64,000 bases of DNA from NCBI RefSeq assembly GCF_041240605.1, contig NZ_CP162487.1, positions 4,347,001 to 4,411,000 on the forward strand, given 5' to 3'. A model generated the notes under the pieces. It was given only the letters and a program-made list of their open reading frames with translations, did no database searches and was not told the origin of the DNA. Both the position numbers and the translations under genes were made by a program. Origin of the DNA: Xanthomonas sp. DAR 80977. GTDB lineage: Bacteria; Pseudomonadota; Gammaproteobacteria; Xanthomonadales; Xanthomonadaceae. Of this stretch, positions 53,888-63,120 are shown piece by piece; position 1 is the first letter of the stretch, and each line of letters begins with the position of its first letter.

Positions 53888-54439
53888 TCACGGCTCGCGC
53901 AATTGCGCGTGCAGGAACGCGCGCGCGCGTTCCCACTCGCGGTAGACCGTGCGCAACGAACAATCCAGCAGCTCGGCGATTTCGGCGAACTCGAGCCCGG
54001 CGAAAAAATGCAGTTCGACCACTTCGCGCCGCTGCGGATTGATTTCGCCCAGCGCCTCCAGCATTTCGTTCAATTCCAGCACCCGCGGCTCCGGACCGTC
54101 GTCGGCAGCCAACGAGACGGTGAGCGTGACCGCCACCTGCCCGCCGCCACGCTTCTCGCTGGCGCGACGCCGGGCATGGTCGATGACGATCCAGCGCATC
54201 GCCTTGGCCGCGGCGACGAAAAAGTGCCGGCGATTGACGGTGGACAGCGGCTCGCCGGTGGTCGCGCGCAGGTACAGTTCGTGGACCAGCACCGTCGGGC
54301 TGAGCGTGCGCTCGCCGGCCCCCAGCCGCGTGGCGGCCAGCCGGTGCAGTTCCGGATACAACAATTCGAAGACCGCCGAGAGCCGCTCCGGCGCACCCGC
54401 ACGCGCCTGCACCAGCAGGTGGGTGATCTCGTGTTCCAT
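53888..54439 (-). CDS. ECF-type RNA polymerase sigma factor (kinase-associated group)
   Basis: From the ATG at 54439 the 183-aa protein starts MEHEITHLLVQARAGAPERL. It contains sigma region 2 (VNRRHFFVAAAKAMRWIVID then HARRRASEKRGGG) and region 4 with a helix-turn-helix (EFAEIAELLDCSLRTVYREW). In region 2.2, where most ECF factors have an acidic Asp-Ala-Glu-Asp segment, this one has TLSPTVLVHELYLRA (residues 45-59) with Thr49. This matches the group (ECF43-like) activated by Ser/Thr kinase phosphorylation instead of an anti-sigma factor; no anti-sigma gene is present. The kinase gene follows immediately. Confidence 0.9.
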   Translation of the reverse strand: MEHEITHLLVQARAGAPERLSAVFELLYPELHRLAATRLGAGERTLSPTVLVHELYLRATTGEPLSTVNRRHFFVAAAKAMRWIVIDHARRRASEKRGGGQVAVTLTVSLAADDGPEPRVLELNEMLEALGEINPQRREVVELHFFAGLEFAEIAELLDCSLRTVYREWERARAFLHAQLREP

Positions 54440-54585
54440 CGGCTTCCCCGGACCATGCCCGAACTCGCGGATAGGGTAGCGCACGGAACCTCCACCGGTG
54501 CTCCCGGCGTTGGCCGCTGGCTCGGCATGGGAGGCAGCCCATTGGAACACTGCCCGCCTCTGCAGAGACACCGAACTATCCACTC

Positions 54586-54792
54586 GTGTCGACCTCTTCG
54601 CGAATCGACGCGCCCGGCGCCTGTTGCCGGTGTCGCTCACCCTTGCATCCGCACGCTCCGGCTTGCGCGTCGTTCGGCCGACTCGACGTGATGGTCAACA
54701 ATGCCGGCCTCGGCCCGAACACGCCGCTGGAGAACGTCACCCCGAAGCTCCATCGCACCCGCGCGACACGCTCGTTGGTGGCGATGCTGTAG
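54586..54792 (+). pseudogene. Possible fragment of a short-chain dehydrogenase gene
   Basis: Between the sigma factor and the DUF4434 gene, the plus strand encodes FGRLDVMVNNAGLGPNTPLE (within 54672-54757), the NNAG motif of short-chain dehydrogenases in its normal setting (RLDVMVNNAG). Family-like sequence is lost on both sides and no dinucleotide-binding GxxxGxG segment is seen. This is best read as a decayed remnant. The rest of 54440-54826 holds no other recognisable feature. Confidence 0.5.
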
Positions 54793-54826
54793 AACTGCGG
54801 CCTGGATCTCGCCACGCGCGGACGCA

Positions 54827-55843
54827 ATGAACAACGATCGCTTTGGCTCCCGTCCCGTCTCGTCCGGCCGGCGCGACCTGCTGCGGCTGGCGGTGCTGGC
54901 GCCGGCGGCGTTCGGCTTGGGTATGCTGCCGGGCTGTTCGACTCCACCGCGTTTCGATGGCGGCTTCATCCAGCCGTGGCGCAGCCACCTGGAGCTGAGC
55001 GCGCAGGACTGGCAGCGGCACATGGCGCTCGCCCAGCGCATGGGCTGCCGGCAGATCGTGCTGCAGTGGGCCGGGCTGTACGGCGGCGGCGATGAGGCGG
55101 ACTGGACCGTGCCCGACGGCGTGATGCAGCGGATCTTCTCCAGCGCCGCCGGCGCGGGCCTGCAGGTGCGCGTCGGCCTGCCCTACCACAGCGGCTGGTG
55201 GCGGGCGCTGCAGGCGCCGGACCCGGCCGCGCTGGATGCCTTCCTGGCGCTGGCCCTGGACAACGCGCGCAGCTACCTGCAGACCGCGCCGTGGGCCAGG
55301 CAGGACAACTTCGCCGGCTGGTACCTGCCGTACGAGCTGGAACAGTTCCACTGGGCGCAGGACGATCGGCAGCGTCGTCTGTGCGCCTGGCTCGGTGCGC
55401 TGTGCGCTGCGGCCAAGGCCGGCACTGGGCAGGTCACTGCGATCTCAACGTATTTCAGCCGGTTGCCGACCACCGGTTCGCTGGCGCAGCTGTGGACCCG
55501 CATCCTCGACCAGGTGCCGCTGCGGCCGATGGTGCAGGACGGCGTCGGCGTGGCCGGGCTGGACAACCTGGACGGGGTGAATCCATTGCTGGCGCTGCTG
55601 CGCGCGCGCCAGGTCGATTTCGACGTGGTGGTCGAACTGTTCGAGCAATTGCCCGGCACGGCCGCCGATGGCAGCGACTTCCAGGCGCAGACCGCCGATG
55701 CCGCGCGCATCGCCAAGCAGCTGGCGTGGGCGCGGCGCAGCGGCGCCGCCGGCATCTACGCGTTCGCGCTGGATCCGTGGCTGTCGCAGGACACCCCGCG
55801 CGCGCAGGCGCTGCGCCGGCAGTGGCGCAGCGGGCGCGGGTAG
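54827..55843 (+). CDS. DUF4434 lipoprotein, glycoside-hydrolase-like
   Basis: The 338-aa protein starts MNNDRFGSRPVSSGRRDLLR with a twin-arginine-like pair, a hydrophobic stretch and the lipobox LPGC (Cys37), so it is probably exported and lipid-anchored. The mature part is a TIM-barrel-like DUF4434 domain: QRHMALAQRMGCRQIVLQWA, the conserved GWYLPYELEQFHW (about residue 164; Glu candidates for catalysis), and GAAGIYAFALDPWLSQDTPR near the end. It is convergent with the NfrA-like gene across 75 bp. In other synthase-dependent polysaccharide systems a periplasmic glycosidase accompanies the synthase, so a trimming role here is plausible but inferred. Confidence 0.82.
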   Translation: MNNDRFGSRPVSSGRRDLLRLAVLAPAAFGLGMLPGCSTPPRFDGGFIQPWRSHLELSAQDWQRHMALAQRMGCRQIVLQWAGLYGGGDEADWTVPDGVMQRIFSSAAGAGLQVRVGLPYHSGWWRALQAPDPAALDAFLALALDNARSYLQTAPWARQDNFAGWYLPYELEQFHWAQDDRQRRLCAWLGALCAAAKAGTGQVTAISTYFSRLPTTGSLAQLWTRILDQVPLRPMVQDGVGVAGLDNLDGVNPLLALLRARQVDFDVVVELFEQLPGTAADGSDFQAQTADAARIAKQLAWARRSGAAGIYAFALDPWLSQDTPRAQALRRQWRSGRG

Positions 55844-55918
55844 GTCCGTCCGGCGCAGGCTGCGGCGCGCACGGGCAGGCCCGAGCGCGGCATCGGGCCG
55901 CGGCTGGACACGCCGTTT

Positions 55919-58747
55919 TCAGTAGGACAGGGTCGCCGTGGCGAACAGCCCCTTGGCGCGCTGGGTATCGCCGCCGCCCAGGGCGTAGCGGTACTGCACG
56001 GTCAGGTCCAGGTAGGAGCGCGCCGCGTGGTAATGGTCTTCGCGGAACCAGTAGCGCACGCCGACGCCGGGGCCGGCGCCGAGCGACCAGCTGCGCTCGG
56101 TGTCGGACAGAGCGAACGATTGCTCGCCGATCAGCGGGTATTCGATGCCGCTGACCCGCGAGCGCTGGTCGAGCCAGTCCGCGCCCACCACCAGATACGG
56201 GGTCAGCACCCAGGGAGCCTGCCCGGCGCCGACGCGGTAGCTGCGGCCGGCGCGCACCTCGGCCGCGGCGAAGGCCTGCTGGCGACGCAGGCGGCCATCG
56301 GAATCGGACAGGCGCTGCGCTGGATCGCCGTTGCCGTCCAGGCTGTCCACGCTGAAGCGGGCGCGGTTGTCGTCCCAACTGTAGCCGGCCTGCGCGTAGC
56401 CGCTGACGGTCCACCACTGGCGGGTATCGGTGCGCAAGCCGGTCCCATGGTAGAAGCCGTAGGTCAGGTAGGTCATCCAGCCGCCTGCGTCGCTGTCGAG
56501 CCGGTAACGGGCCAGCGTGTCGACCTGCAACGGGCGCTCGGATCGGGTCTGGATGCGGCAGCGCACGTCCGCCGCGTCCGCATAGACGCCGCCGCGGCGG
56601 CTGCCGCTGCCGAGGAACTGGCGGCGTTCGATGCCCACGCTCAGGCCGGTCTGGGCGAACGCGTAGCGCAGGCCCAGCGAACCGACCGTGGACGGCCAGC
56701 CGGCGACCGAACGCGAGCGGCTGAGACGCTCGGCGCGGTCGCGCGCATCGGCGGTGGCTTCGCCGGTGCAGGGATCCACCGCGAGCAGGGACTCGTAGGT
56801 GCCGCCCTCGTCGTACAGGGTGTTGGCCAGGCGCGCGTAGGCTTCCAGCGTGCCGTGGCGGTCGTTGAACGCGGCCGGACGCCAGAACGCTTCCAGCGTG
56901 CCGAAGACCGAATCGCCCGGCGTGCTGACCGCCGCACCGCCGAGGTTGGTCGCGGCCTGGCGGGCGCCGCGGTAGCCGGCCGACAGGGTCATGCCCCATT
57001 CGCGCGAGACCTCCGCGATCGACTGGCGGGTGGCCTCGCGCTGCGTCGTGTCCAGCGGCAGTTGGCCCGCATCGGCACGGTCGATGGCCGTGCGCAGCAG
57101 CTGCGCCGCCTGCCGGCGGTCGCCGGCGGCGGCGCTGGCATAGGCCTGGTCCAGCACCACCGTCGGCGGCGCCTTGCCGGTGGCGTCGGCGGCGCGGAAG
57201 TCGGCCAAGGCCTGCTGCGGCGTGCCGATGCGCCGGGCGAGGTAGCCGCGCTGCATCAGCAGGCCGGCATCGTCCGGGGTCGCGGCCAGCGCCGTGTCCA
57301 GGCGCTGGCGCGCCTCGGCCTGCTGGGTGGGGTCGCCCGCCGCCAGCGCGGTGGTCAGCAATGCCTGCAGCGACGCACTGTCCGGGTCGGTGCGCACGGC
57401 CTCGCGGGCGTTGTCGATGGCCGCCGGGTAGTCCTGCCGTGCGTACGCGGCATAGGCCGTGCGCGCGGCGCCGCCCCCGTCCTGCAGGTCGGCCGGCAGC
57501 AACGTGCACCGGCTGCCGTCCGCGGCCTGGCGGCATTGCTGGATCGGCGCCGGATAGGTCGCCTGGGTCAGCGCCTGGCCGGGACGCGCGCCGCGCAGCG
57601 CGCGCTCGCGCTCGGCCACCGCCGCGGCCAACCCCTTGCCGGTGGCCGCGTCCGCGTCCGCCGGCACATCGGTCCGCAGCGGGGCCAGCAGGCGCTCGGC
57701 GCGGGCACGGTCGCCGGCGGCCACGGCCGCATCGACCGCCAGCAGGCGCACGTTGCGCCGCTGCTGCGGGTCCAGCTGCGCCTGGCCCAGCGCCGCGTCG
57801 AAATCGGCGTTGGCCTGCGCAGCGCGGCCCAGCCGCTGCAGCATGTAACCGCGCATCACCCGCGCATCGGTATCCGCGCCATCCTGGGCGAGCGTGGCGG
57901 ACGCGGCGTCCACGCCGTCCTGCAGATGCCCGCCGAGGAGCAGCGCGCGCATCAGCAGCAGGCGGTAGTGGCCGTCAGCGGGCGCCAGTTGCACCGCCCT
58001 GCGTGCCGGCGCGATCGCGTCCTCCGGGCGCTGCGCGGCCAGCGCCTGCTCGCCGAGCTGGGCCGCCGCGCTCGCCTGCGCGCGTTCGATGCGCTCGCGA
58101 CCGGCCAGCACCTCGCTGCGGTTGGGCGCGCCCAGCGCCAGCGCGGAGTTCGCCGCCTGCCGGGCCGCGTCCAGATCGCCCTGCGTTTCCAGCGCGGACA
58201 CCCACAACAGCGCCCACCCGCCCTGCTGCGGCTGCTGGCGGAACGCCTGTTCGGCCTTGCCGGCGGCCTCGGCCATGCGGCCGGCGTTGTAGGCGTCGTA
58301 GGCCTGGGTGGCCAGCGCGAAGGCGCGCCGGTAGGCCTGTTCGGCCGCGCTCGGATGCGCCGTCGCACGCGGCGCTGGGGCACCGCCGGCGCGCGCAGCG
58401 GCCGTGGATGCGGCGGTCGTGGCGGCGGCTAGGCCCGGCAGCGCTGGATCCTGCAGCCCATCGGCCAGCGCGCGGCGTGCCTGCGCGCGCGCGTCGTCGC
58501 CGCGGCCCAGCTTCTGCAGCGCGTAGATCTGCAACAGGCGCAGGCGCGTCACGTCCGGGCGCAGTCGCGCCGCTTCGGCGGCCTGGCGGTTGGCCTGCTG
58601 GTAATCGCCCCGCGCATAGGCCGCGTAGGCATCCTCGGCGATGCGGTAGGCGGCGCCGGCCAGCGGCGGTTGCTGCGCGTGCGCAGCAGCGCTGCCCAGG
58701 CCGAGCAGGCTCAGCGCGATCACGCTGGAGAGCAAGGTGGTTCTCAT
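55919..58747 (-). CDS. NfrA-like outer-membrane TPR/beta-barrel protein
   Basis: The 942-aa protein starts MRTTLLSSVIALSLLGLGSA with a signal peptide (HAQ). About 550 residues of TPR-like helical repeats follow (AYAAYARGDYQQANRQAAEA, VMRGYMLQRLGRAAQANADF). From about residue 580 there is a beta-rich domain (WGMTLSAGYRGARQAATNLG) ending in strands and a terminal Tyr (GLFATATLSY), an outer-membrane insertion signal. This architecture matches NfrA of Escherichia coli (phage N4 receptor complex) and parallels BcsC and PgaA exporters. The ATG overlaps the NfrB-like stop by four bases. It likely exports or anchors the polymer made by the NfrB-like synthase. Confidence 0.88.
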   Translation of the reverse strand: MRTTLLSSVIALSLLGLGSAAAHAQQPPLAGAAYRIAEDAYAAYARGDYQQANRQAAEAARLRPDVTRLRLLQIYALQKLGRGDDARAQARRALADGLQDPALPGLAAATTAASTAAARAGGAPAPRATAHPSAAEQAYRRAFALATQAYDAYNAGRMAEAAGKAEQAFRQQPQQGGWALLWVSALETQGDLDAARQAANSALALGAPNRSEVLAGRERIERAQASAAAQLGEQALAAQRPEDAIAPARRAVQLAPADGHYRLLLMRALLLGGHLQDGVDAASATLAQDGADTDARVMRGYMLQRLGRAAQANADFDAALGQAQLDPQQRRNVRLLAVDAAVAAGDRARAERLLAPLRTDVPADADAATGKGLAAAVAERERALRGARPGQALTQATYPAPIQQCRQAADGSRCTLLPADLQDGGGAARTAYAAYARQDYPAAIDNAREAVRTDPDSASLQALLTTALAAGDPTQQAEARQRLDTALAATPDDAGLLMQRGYLARRIGTPQQALADFRAADATGKAPPTVVLDQAYASAAAGDRRQAAQLLRTAIDRADAGQLPLDTTQREATRQSIAEVSREWGMTLSAGYRGARQAATNLGGAAVSTPGDSVFGTLEAFWRPAAFNDRHGTLEAYARLANTLYDEGGTYESLLAVDPCTGEATADARDRAERLSRSRSVAGWPSTVGSLGLRYAFAQTGLSVGIERRQFLGSGSRRGGVYADAADVRCRIQTRSERPLQVDTLARYRLDSDAGGWMTYLTYGFYHGTGLRTDTRQWWTVSGYAQAGYSWDDNRARFSVDSLDGNGDPAQRLSDSDGRLRRQQAFAAAEVRAGRSYRVGAGQAPWVLTPYLVVGADWLDQRSRVSGIEYPLIGEQSFALSDTERSWSLGAGPGVGVRYWFREDHYHAARSYLDLTVQYRYALGGGDTQRAKGLFATATLSY

Positions 58748-60888
58748 GCCTGCAGCTCTCCGTCGGCGCTGTAGCGGGGTTGGCCGGAACGGCGCTGCTG
58801 CTCGCGCACCGCCGCGGCGATCGCCGCTTCGGTGGCGACGCCTTGCTTGACCAGGTGATCGCCGATGCGACCGTCGCGCTGCGGCTTGTAGTCGTCCAGC
58901 ACGCGCTCGAACTGGTCGCGCGCGATCAGGCGCAGCTCCACCAGCAGATCGCCCAGCAGCGGCACCGCATCGACGCGGTAGCGCTCGCCGCTGATCAGGC
59001 GCAGGCCGGCGTTGATCTCGCTTTCGCGCGCGATCGACTGTTTGAGCACGCTCGCGTCGACGTCGTGCAGCAGCCGCACCTGCTCGGCCTCGGGCAGCGC
59101 GTTGGACACCGCGACCGCCAATTCGCCGGGCACGCTCGACGGCAGCGGCAGCAACCGCCACTGCACGCAGGCCTCGACCGACAGCGGGAACTGCCCGGCC
59201 TGCAGGTAATCGACGTCGATCGCCGCGCGCGGCAGGTCGCCCTGGAAGGCGATGGCCTCGGCCAGGGTCTCGTCGTCCAGCCAGCCCTGCGCCACCAGGA
59301 TCCGGCCCAGCGGTTGCTGGCGTCCGCCCTGCTGTTGCTGCAGCGCCTGCTGCAGGCGCTCGGGTTCGACCGCCTCCCAGGTGGCCAGCAGCTCGCCCAG
59401 GCGCCGGCGCGTATGCACCAGCTGCGCGGCGCTGGGGAAATCGTGCATGGTCTTGTCCCACACCATGCGCTTGCCGAACAGCAGGTACAGCAGGAACAGG
59501 CGCCAGGCGCGCGCGGTCGCCATGAAGTTGATCATGTTGCCGACCACCATGCGCGGGATCGACATCAGCGCATGCTCCCAGCCGTACAGGCGGTTGACGA
59601 AATAGAAGCGCTGCGCCACGCGCGTGGCCAGCGCCGCGGTGGTCAGCAGCGCCACGTTCATCGGCCAGGTGCCGCTCTGGAAGATGGTCGGGAACTGCGC
59701 GGTCCACGCGCCGCTGGCCTTGAACAGCCAGAACAGCATCAGCTGCAGGAAGATCAGGTAGGCGAAGACGCTGACGAACGAGGTGACGATGCCCTTGCGG
59801 TCGCGCGCGAGCAGGTACTTGGTGGCCAGCGAGCCGCGCCAGCCCAGCGTCTCCCAGCTCTGCAGGCCGATGCCCAGCACCCAGCGCGCCTTCTGCCGGT
59901 ACGAGGCGCGGAAGTTGTCGGGGAAGTACTCGCGCACGCACAGCGCCATCTGCAAGGTGCGCTCGCGCACCGGGCCCCAGCCGAACCACGACGGGCGGCG
60001 CACGCGGAACTGCACCGGGAAGCGCGCGAAGATCGAATGCATGCCCATCGCCGCCAGGCGCGCGCCGACGTCGTAGTCCTCGGTCAGGCTCTCGGTGTTG
60101 AACGGCTGGTTGTCGCTGACCTGGCTCAGCGCCAGCAGCGCCTTGCGCGAGAAGCAGGTGCCGACGCCGGCCGAGGGCACCATGCCGGAGACGCTCTCGC
60201 GCACCACCAGGTCCTTGGCGTGCCATTCGGCGAACTCGTCCATGTACACGCCGGCGACCAGTTCGTACCACTCGCGGTCCAGCGAGGTCACCGGCAGCTG
60301 GATCATGTCCTTGCGCGGCAACAGGTAATTGAAGAAGCGCAGCTCCAATGGGTGCAGCACGTCTTCGCTGTCGTGCAGGACCACGCCGGCGAATTCGATG
60401 CCGTTCTGCTTCTCGTACTCGAAGATCGCCAGGACCAGCCAGTTCAGGCAGTCGGCCTTGCTGGTCGGGCCTTCGTGCGGCACCTCGATGCGGCGCATGC
60501 GCTTGTAGCGGCGGCGCATGCGCTCCACTTCGGCGATGGTCTGCGCATCGTTGGGATAGGTGCCGACGAAGACCACGTAGTCGTGGTAGTCGAGCACGTC
60601 GATCATGTTCTCGACCATCTGCCCGATCACGTCGTACTCGGCCCAGGCCGGCACCATGATCGCCAGCGTCTGTTCGGGCCGCTGCAGCAGGTCCTGCTGG
60701 GTCAACGGCCGGTATTGGCTGCGCTGCTTGACGATCAGGCTGCGCCAGATCTCGCGCACCCAGTACCAGGCATCGATGAACAGGTCGTCGAGGCTGGAAA
60801 TCAGGATCACCACCGCGACCACCACCGCCGCCGTCTCCAGGAAGGCGTAGTAGTTGGCCAGGTGGATGTTCCAGGACAGGCTGTCCAC
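58744..60888 (-). CDS. NfrB-like membrane glycosyltransferase with a C-terminal MshEN (c-di-GMP) domain
   Basis: The 714-aa inner-membrane protein has an N-terminal helix (AAVVVAVVILISS) and a GT2 domain: HDSED (172-176, the DxD-like motif), TEDYD (269-273) and QKARW (332-336), as in processive synthases. Helices lie around residues 370-470. The C-terminal region holds the MshEN pattern RRRLGELL (494-501), LQQALQQQ (512-519), LGRILVAQG (527-535). A second, more degenerate copy near the C-terminus reads GRIGDHLVKQGVATEAAIAA. MshEN domains bind c-di-GMP. NfrB of Escherichia coli makes a ManNAc-containing polymer when c-di-GMP is high. The start is GTG at 60888, six bases after the upstream stop. 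Confidence 0.9.
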   Translation of the reverse strand: MDSLSWNIHLANYYAFLETAAVVVAVVILISSLDDLFIDAWYWVREIWRSLIVKQRSQYRPLTQQDLLQRPEQTLAIMVPAWAEYDVIGQMVENMIDVLDYHDYVVFVGTYPNDAQTIAEVERMRRRYKRMRRIEVPHEGPTSKADCLNWLVLAIFEYEKQNGIEFAGVVLHDSEDVLHPLELRFFNYLLPRKDMIQLPVTSLDREWYELVAGVYMDEFAEWHAKDLVVRESVSGMVPSAGVGTCFSRKALLALSQVSDNQPFNTESLTEDYDVGARLAAMGMHSIFARFPVQFRVRRPSWFGWGPVRERTLQMALCVREYFPDNFRASYRQKARWVLGIGLQSWETLGWRGSLATKYLLARDRKGIVTSFVSVFAYLIFLQLMLFWLFKASGAWTAQFPTIFQSGTWPMNVALLTTAALATRVAQRFYFVNRLYGWEHALMSIPRMVVGNMINFMATARAWRLFLLYLLFGKRMVWDKTMHDFPSAAQLVHTRRRLGELLATWEAVEPERLQQALQQQQGGRQQPLGRILVAQGWLDDETLAEAIAFQGDLPRAAIDVDYLQAGQFPLSVEACVQWRLLPLPSSVPGELAVAVSNALPEAEQVRLLHDVDASVLKQSIARESEINAGLRLISGERYRVDAVPLLGDLLVELRLIARDQFERVLDDYKPQRDGRIGDHLVKQGVATEAAIAAAVREQQRRSGQPRYSADGELQA

Positions 60889-60894
60889 GTGCGG

Positions 60895-63120
60895 TCAGTG
60901 CCCGCTCTGCGCGGACGTGCGGCGACGCCGCACCTGCGTCACCCGCGCGGCCAGCAGCATGAACACGATCAGCGCCACCAGCGCCAGCAGCCACACCATG
61001 TGCTGCTCCCAGATCGGTTGCGGGTCGGCCTGCTCGGCCAGGCGCGCGCCGGTCGGGTCCTGGCCATCGAAGTCCTGCACCACGCCGCGCGCATCCAGCA
61101 GCGCCAGGTTGCCGTGGACCAGCCGGAACGGCTCTTCGATCTGCGGTCCCTGCGTGCCCAGCTCGCGGTAGATCACCCCGGTGTTCGCGCCGCTGCCGAC
61201 CACTTCCACCAAGGCGGCGCGGTCGAGCCCGGCCAGGTCCAGCAGCACCTGCTTGTCCGGGCCGGACACCACCAGCTTGCCGTCGCGCAGCGCCCCGCTC
61301 TGCGCCAGGCCCTGCGGGGCCAGCACGAAGCTGAGGTAGGCGCCGCTGGGCGCGATCGCGGTCGCGGGATCGCCGACCTTGAGCAGCGCCTGCATCGGCG
61401 AGGCCCCGGTCGCGCTGGCGATGTGGATCACCTTGGCCAGCGACGCCGGCGCATCCTGCAGCCAGCTCGCGGGCACGAACACCTCGTGCGGACCGGCCAG
61501 TTGCGCGGCCGCGCCGACGAAATCGCCACCCAGGCTGCGCTCGGCCAGGCGGATGTGGCTGCTGGGCAGCACCGACACCGGGTAGCCGGTAGCCGGGTCG
61601 TGGCAATACGCACGCGCCGGCTGGCGCAGGAAGCTGATCCGTACCTGGTTGCGCGCGGCCAGGGCGAAGCGCGGCAGCTTGGCGATCAGGCGCTGCGGCT
61701 TGCCGTCGCCGTCGAGCACCTTGGCGCCCACCAGGTAGTCGTTGAAGAAGATCGAGGCGACCGCGCCCTGCCCGGCCGGATTCGGCGCCGCGGAAACGTC
61801 GAGCACCACCTCGCTGGGCACGCGCCCATCGCTGGACAGCCCACCCAGGTCGAAGTTCACGCTGCGCTCGCCGCGCGCGACGATGTCCAGGGTGCCGGCG
61901 ATGTTGCCCAGGCGCCCGAGCAGCACCACGCCCTTGTCGGCCGGCGGCAGCAGCGCCGCGCCGACCTGCAGCGAACCGCCCAGCGCATAGGCGCGCCACT
62001 GTTCGCTGAGCAGGCCGGCGGCCTTGGCGCCGGCGCCGTTGGCGACCAGCAGGGTCGGACGCCCGCCGACCAGGGCCACCGCCACCGACGCCGGCGCGGC
62101 CGGCTGTTCGAATCCGGCCATGTCGGTCCTGCGCCAAGCGGCGAACGCGCTGGCCGCGTCCGGCGCGGCGCCGGCGACCTCGCCGGCCAGCGCATCCAGC
62201 GCGGCGCGCACGCCGGCGCGCAGCGGATCGCTGAGCACCGCCACGTCGACCGCGAGCGGACCGGCGTCGCCGAGCGAGAGCAGCGCGCCGACCTCCGCCA
62301 GGCTGCCGATGCGGTGGCGGGCGCTGCCGTCGGACAGCGCCGCGTAGGCCGGGATGCCGGCCAGGCTGACCGGGATCGCCAGCCCGCGCAGGTCCACGCT
62401 CGCGCCCACCGCCGGCAAGGCGACCACCTGCACGCGCTTGCCGCCGTTCTGCAGCGCCGCACCCACGCGCCAGGCGGTGTCGTAGCTGTCGGCGCGGGTG
62501 GCGCGGCCTTCCACCAGCAGCCGCACCGTGGCCGGCAATGCGCCCCAGGCCTTGGCCACGGTGTCGATCGCGCGGCCGTCGAAGCGATAGCTGAAGCGCG
62601 AGTCCGGCGACAGCCGCAGCACGTTGGCCGGCGCGCTCTGGTCGGCGCACTCGCGCTCGGAGACCACCGACCACCAGCCCACGCCGAAGCGCACGAAGCC
62701 GCTGGGACGGGCGAAGCCGTCGATGCCGATCACCTGGCCGAGGTCGCCCTGCGCGTCGGTGAGCGAACGCGCCGACACCGGGTCGCCGTCGATCGACAGC
62801 AGGCTGGCGCTGCGCCCGGGATGCCCGCGCATGTAGCGCGCATCCACCTGCAGCTGCGCATCGCGGGTCGCCACGCCTGCCGGCACCGGCAGGTAGATCT
62901 CGCGCTGGCCGTCCTGGCCGCTGAGCACCAGCGGCTGCTTGAACCCGAGCTCGCGCAGGGTCATCGAACGCTGCACCGTGGTCTCGGCCGTCCACTCGCC
63001 GAACTGGCCGGCGACGGAGTCGGCGGCGGCGGCGGCGGCGGGAGTCAACGGGGCCAGCAGGACCAGGGCCAGCGGCACGACCGTGGGAAAGCGTGCGGTA
63101 CGACGTCGGGTCTGGGTCAT
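60895..63120 (-). CDS. BcsB-like periplasmic synthase subunit, membrane anchored
   Basis: The 741-aa protein has a signal peptide (MTQTRRRTARFPTVVPLALV through AAAA), a large periplasmic part and a C-terminal membrane helix (MVWLLALVALIVFMLLAARV) followed by a basic tail. The topology and several segments resemble BcsB, the tail-anchored partner of cellulose synthase: SMTLRELGFKQPLVLSGQDG near the start, alternating carbohydrate-binding-like and flavodoxin-like parts, and FFNDYLVGAKVLDGDGKPQR. It lies between wecB and the NfrB-like synthase, overlapping wecB by four bases. It probably guides the polymer from the synthase into the periplasm. Assignment to BcsB is by layout and moderate similarity. 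Confidence 0.78.
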   Translation of the reverse strand: MTQTRRRTARFPTVVPLALVLLAPLTPAAAAAADSVAGQFGEWTAETTVQRSMTLRELGFKQPLVLSGQDGQREIYLPVPAGVATRDAQLQVDARYMRGHPGRSASLLSIDGDPVSARSLTDAQGDLGQVIGIDGFARPSGFVRFGVGWWSVVSERECADQSAPANVLRLSPDSRFSYRFDGRAIDTVAKAWGALPATVRLLVEGRATRADSYDTAWRVGAALQNGGKRVQVVALPAVGASVDLRGLAIPVSLAGIPAYAALSDGSARHRIGSLAEVGALLSLGDAGPLAVDVAVLSDPLRAGVRAALDALAGEVAGAAPDAASAFAAWRRTDMAGFEQPAAPASVAVALVGGRPTLLVANGAGAKAAGLLSEQWRAYALGGSLQVGAALLPPADKGVVLLGRLGNIAGTLDIVARGERSVNFDLGGLSSDGRVPSEVVLDVSAAPNPAGQGAVASIFFNDYLVGAKVLDGDGKPQRLIAKLPRFALAARNQVRISFLRQPARAYCHDPATGYPVSVLPSSHIRLAERSLGGDFVGAAAQLAGPHEVFVPASWLQDAPASLAKVIHIASATGASPMQALLKVGDPATAIAPSGAYLSFVLAPQGLAQSGALRDGKLVVSGPDKQVLLDLAGLDRAALVEVVGSGANTGVIYRELGTQGPQIEEPFRLVHGNLALLDARGVVQDFDGQDPTGARLAEQADPQPIWEQHMVWLLALVALIVFMLLAARVTQVRRRRTSAQSGH

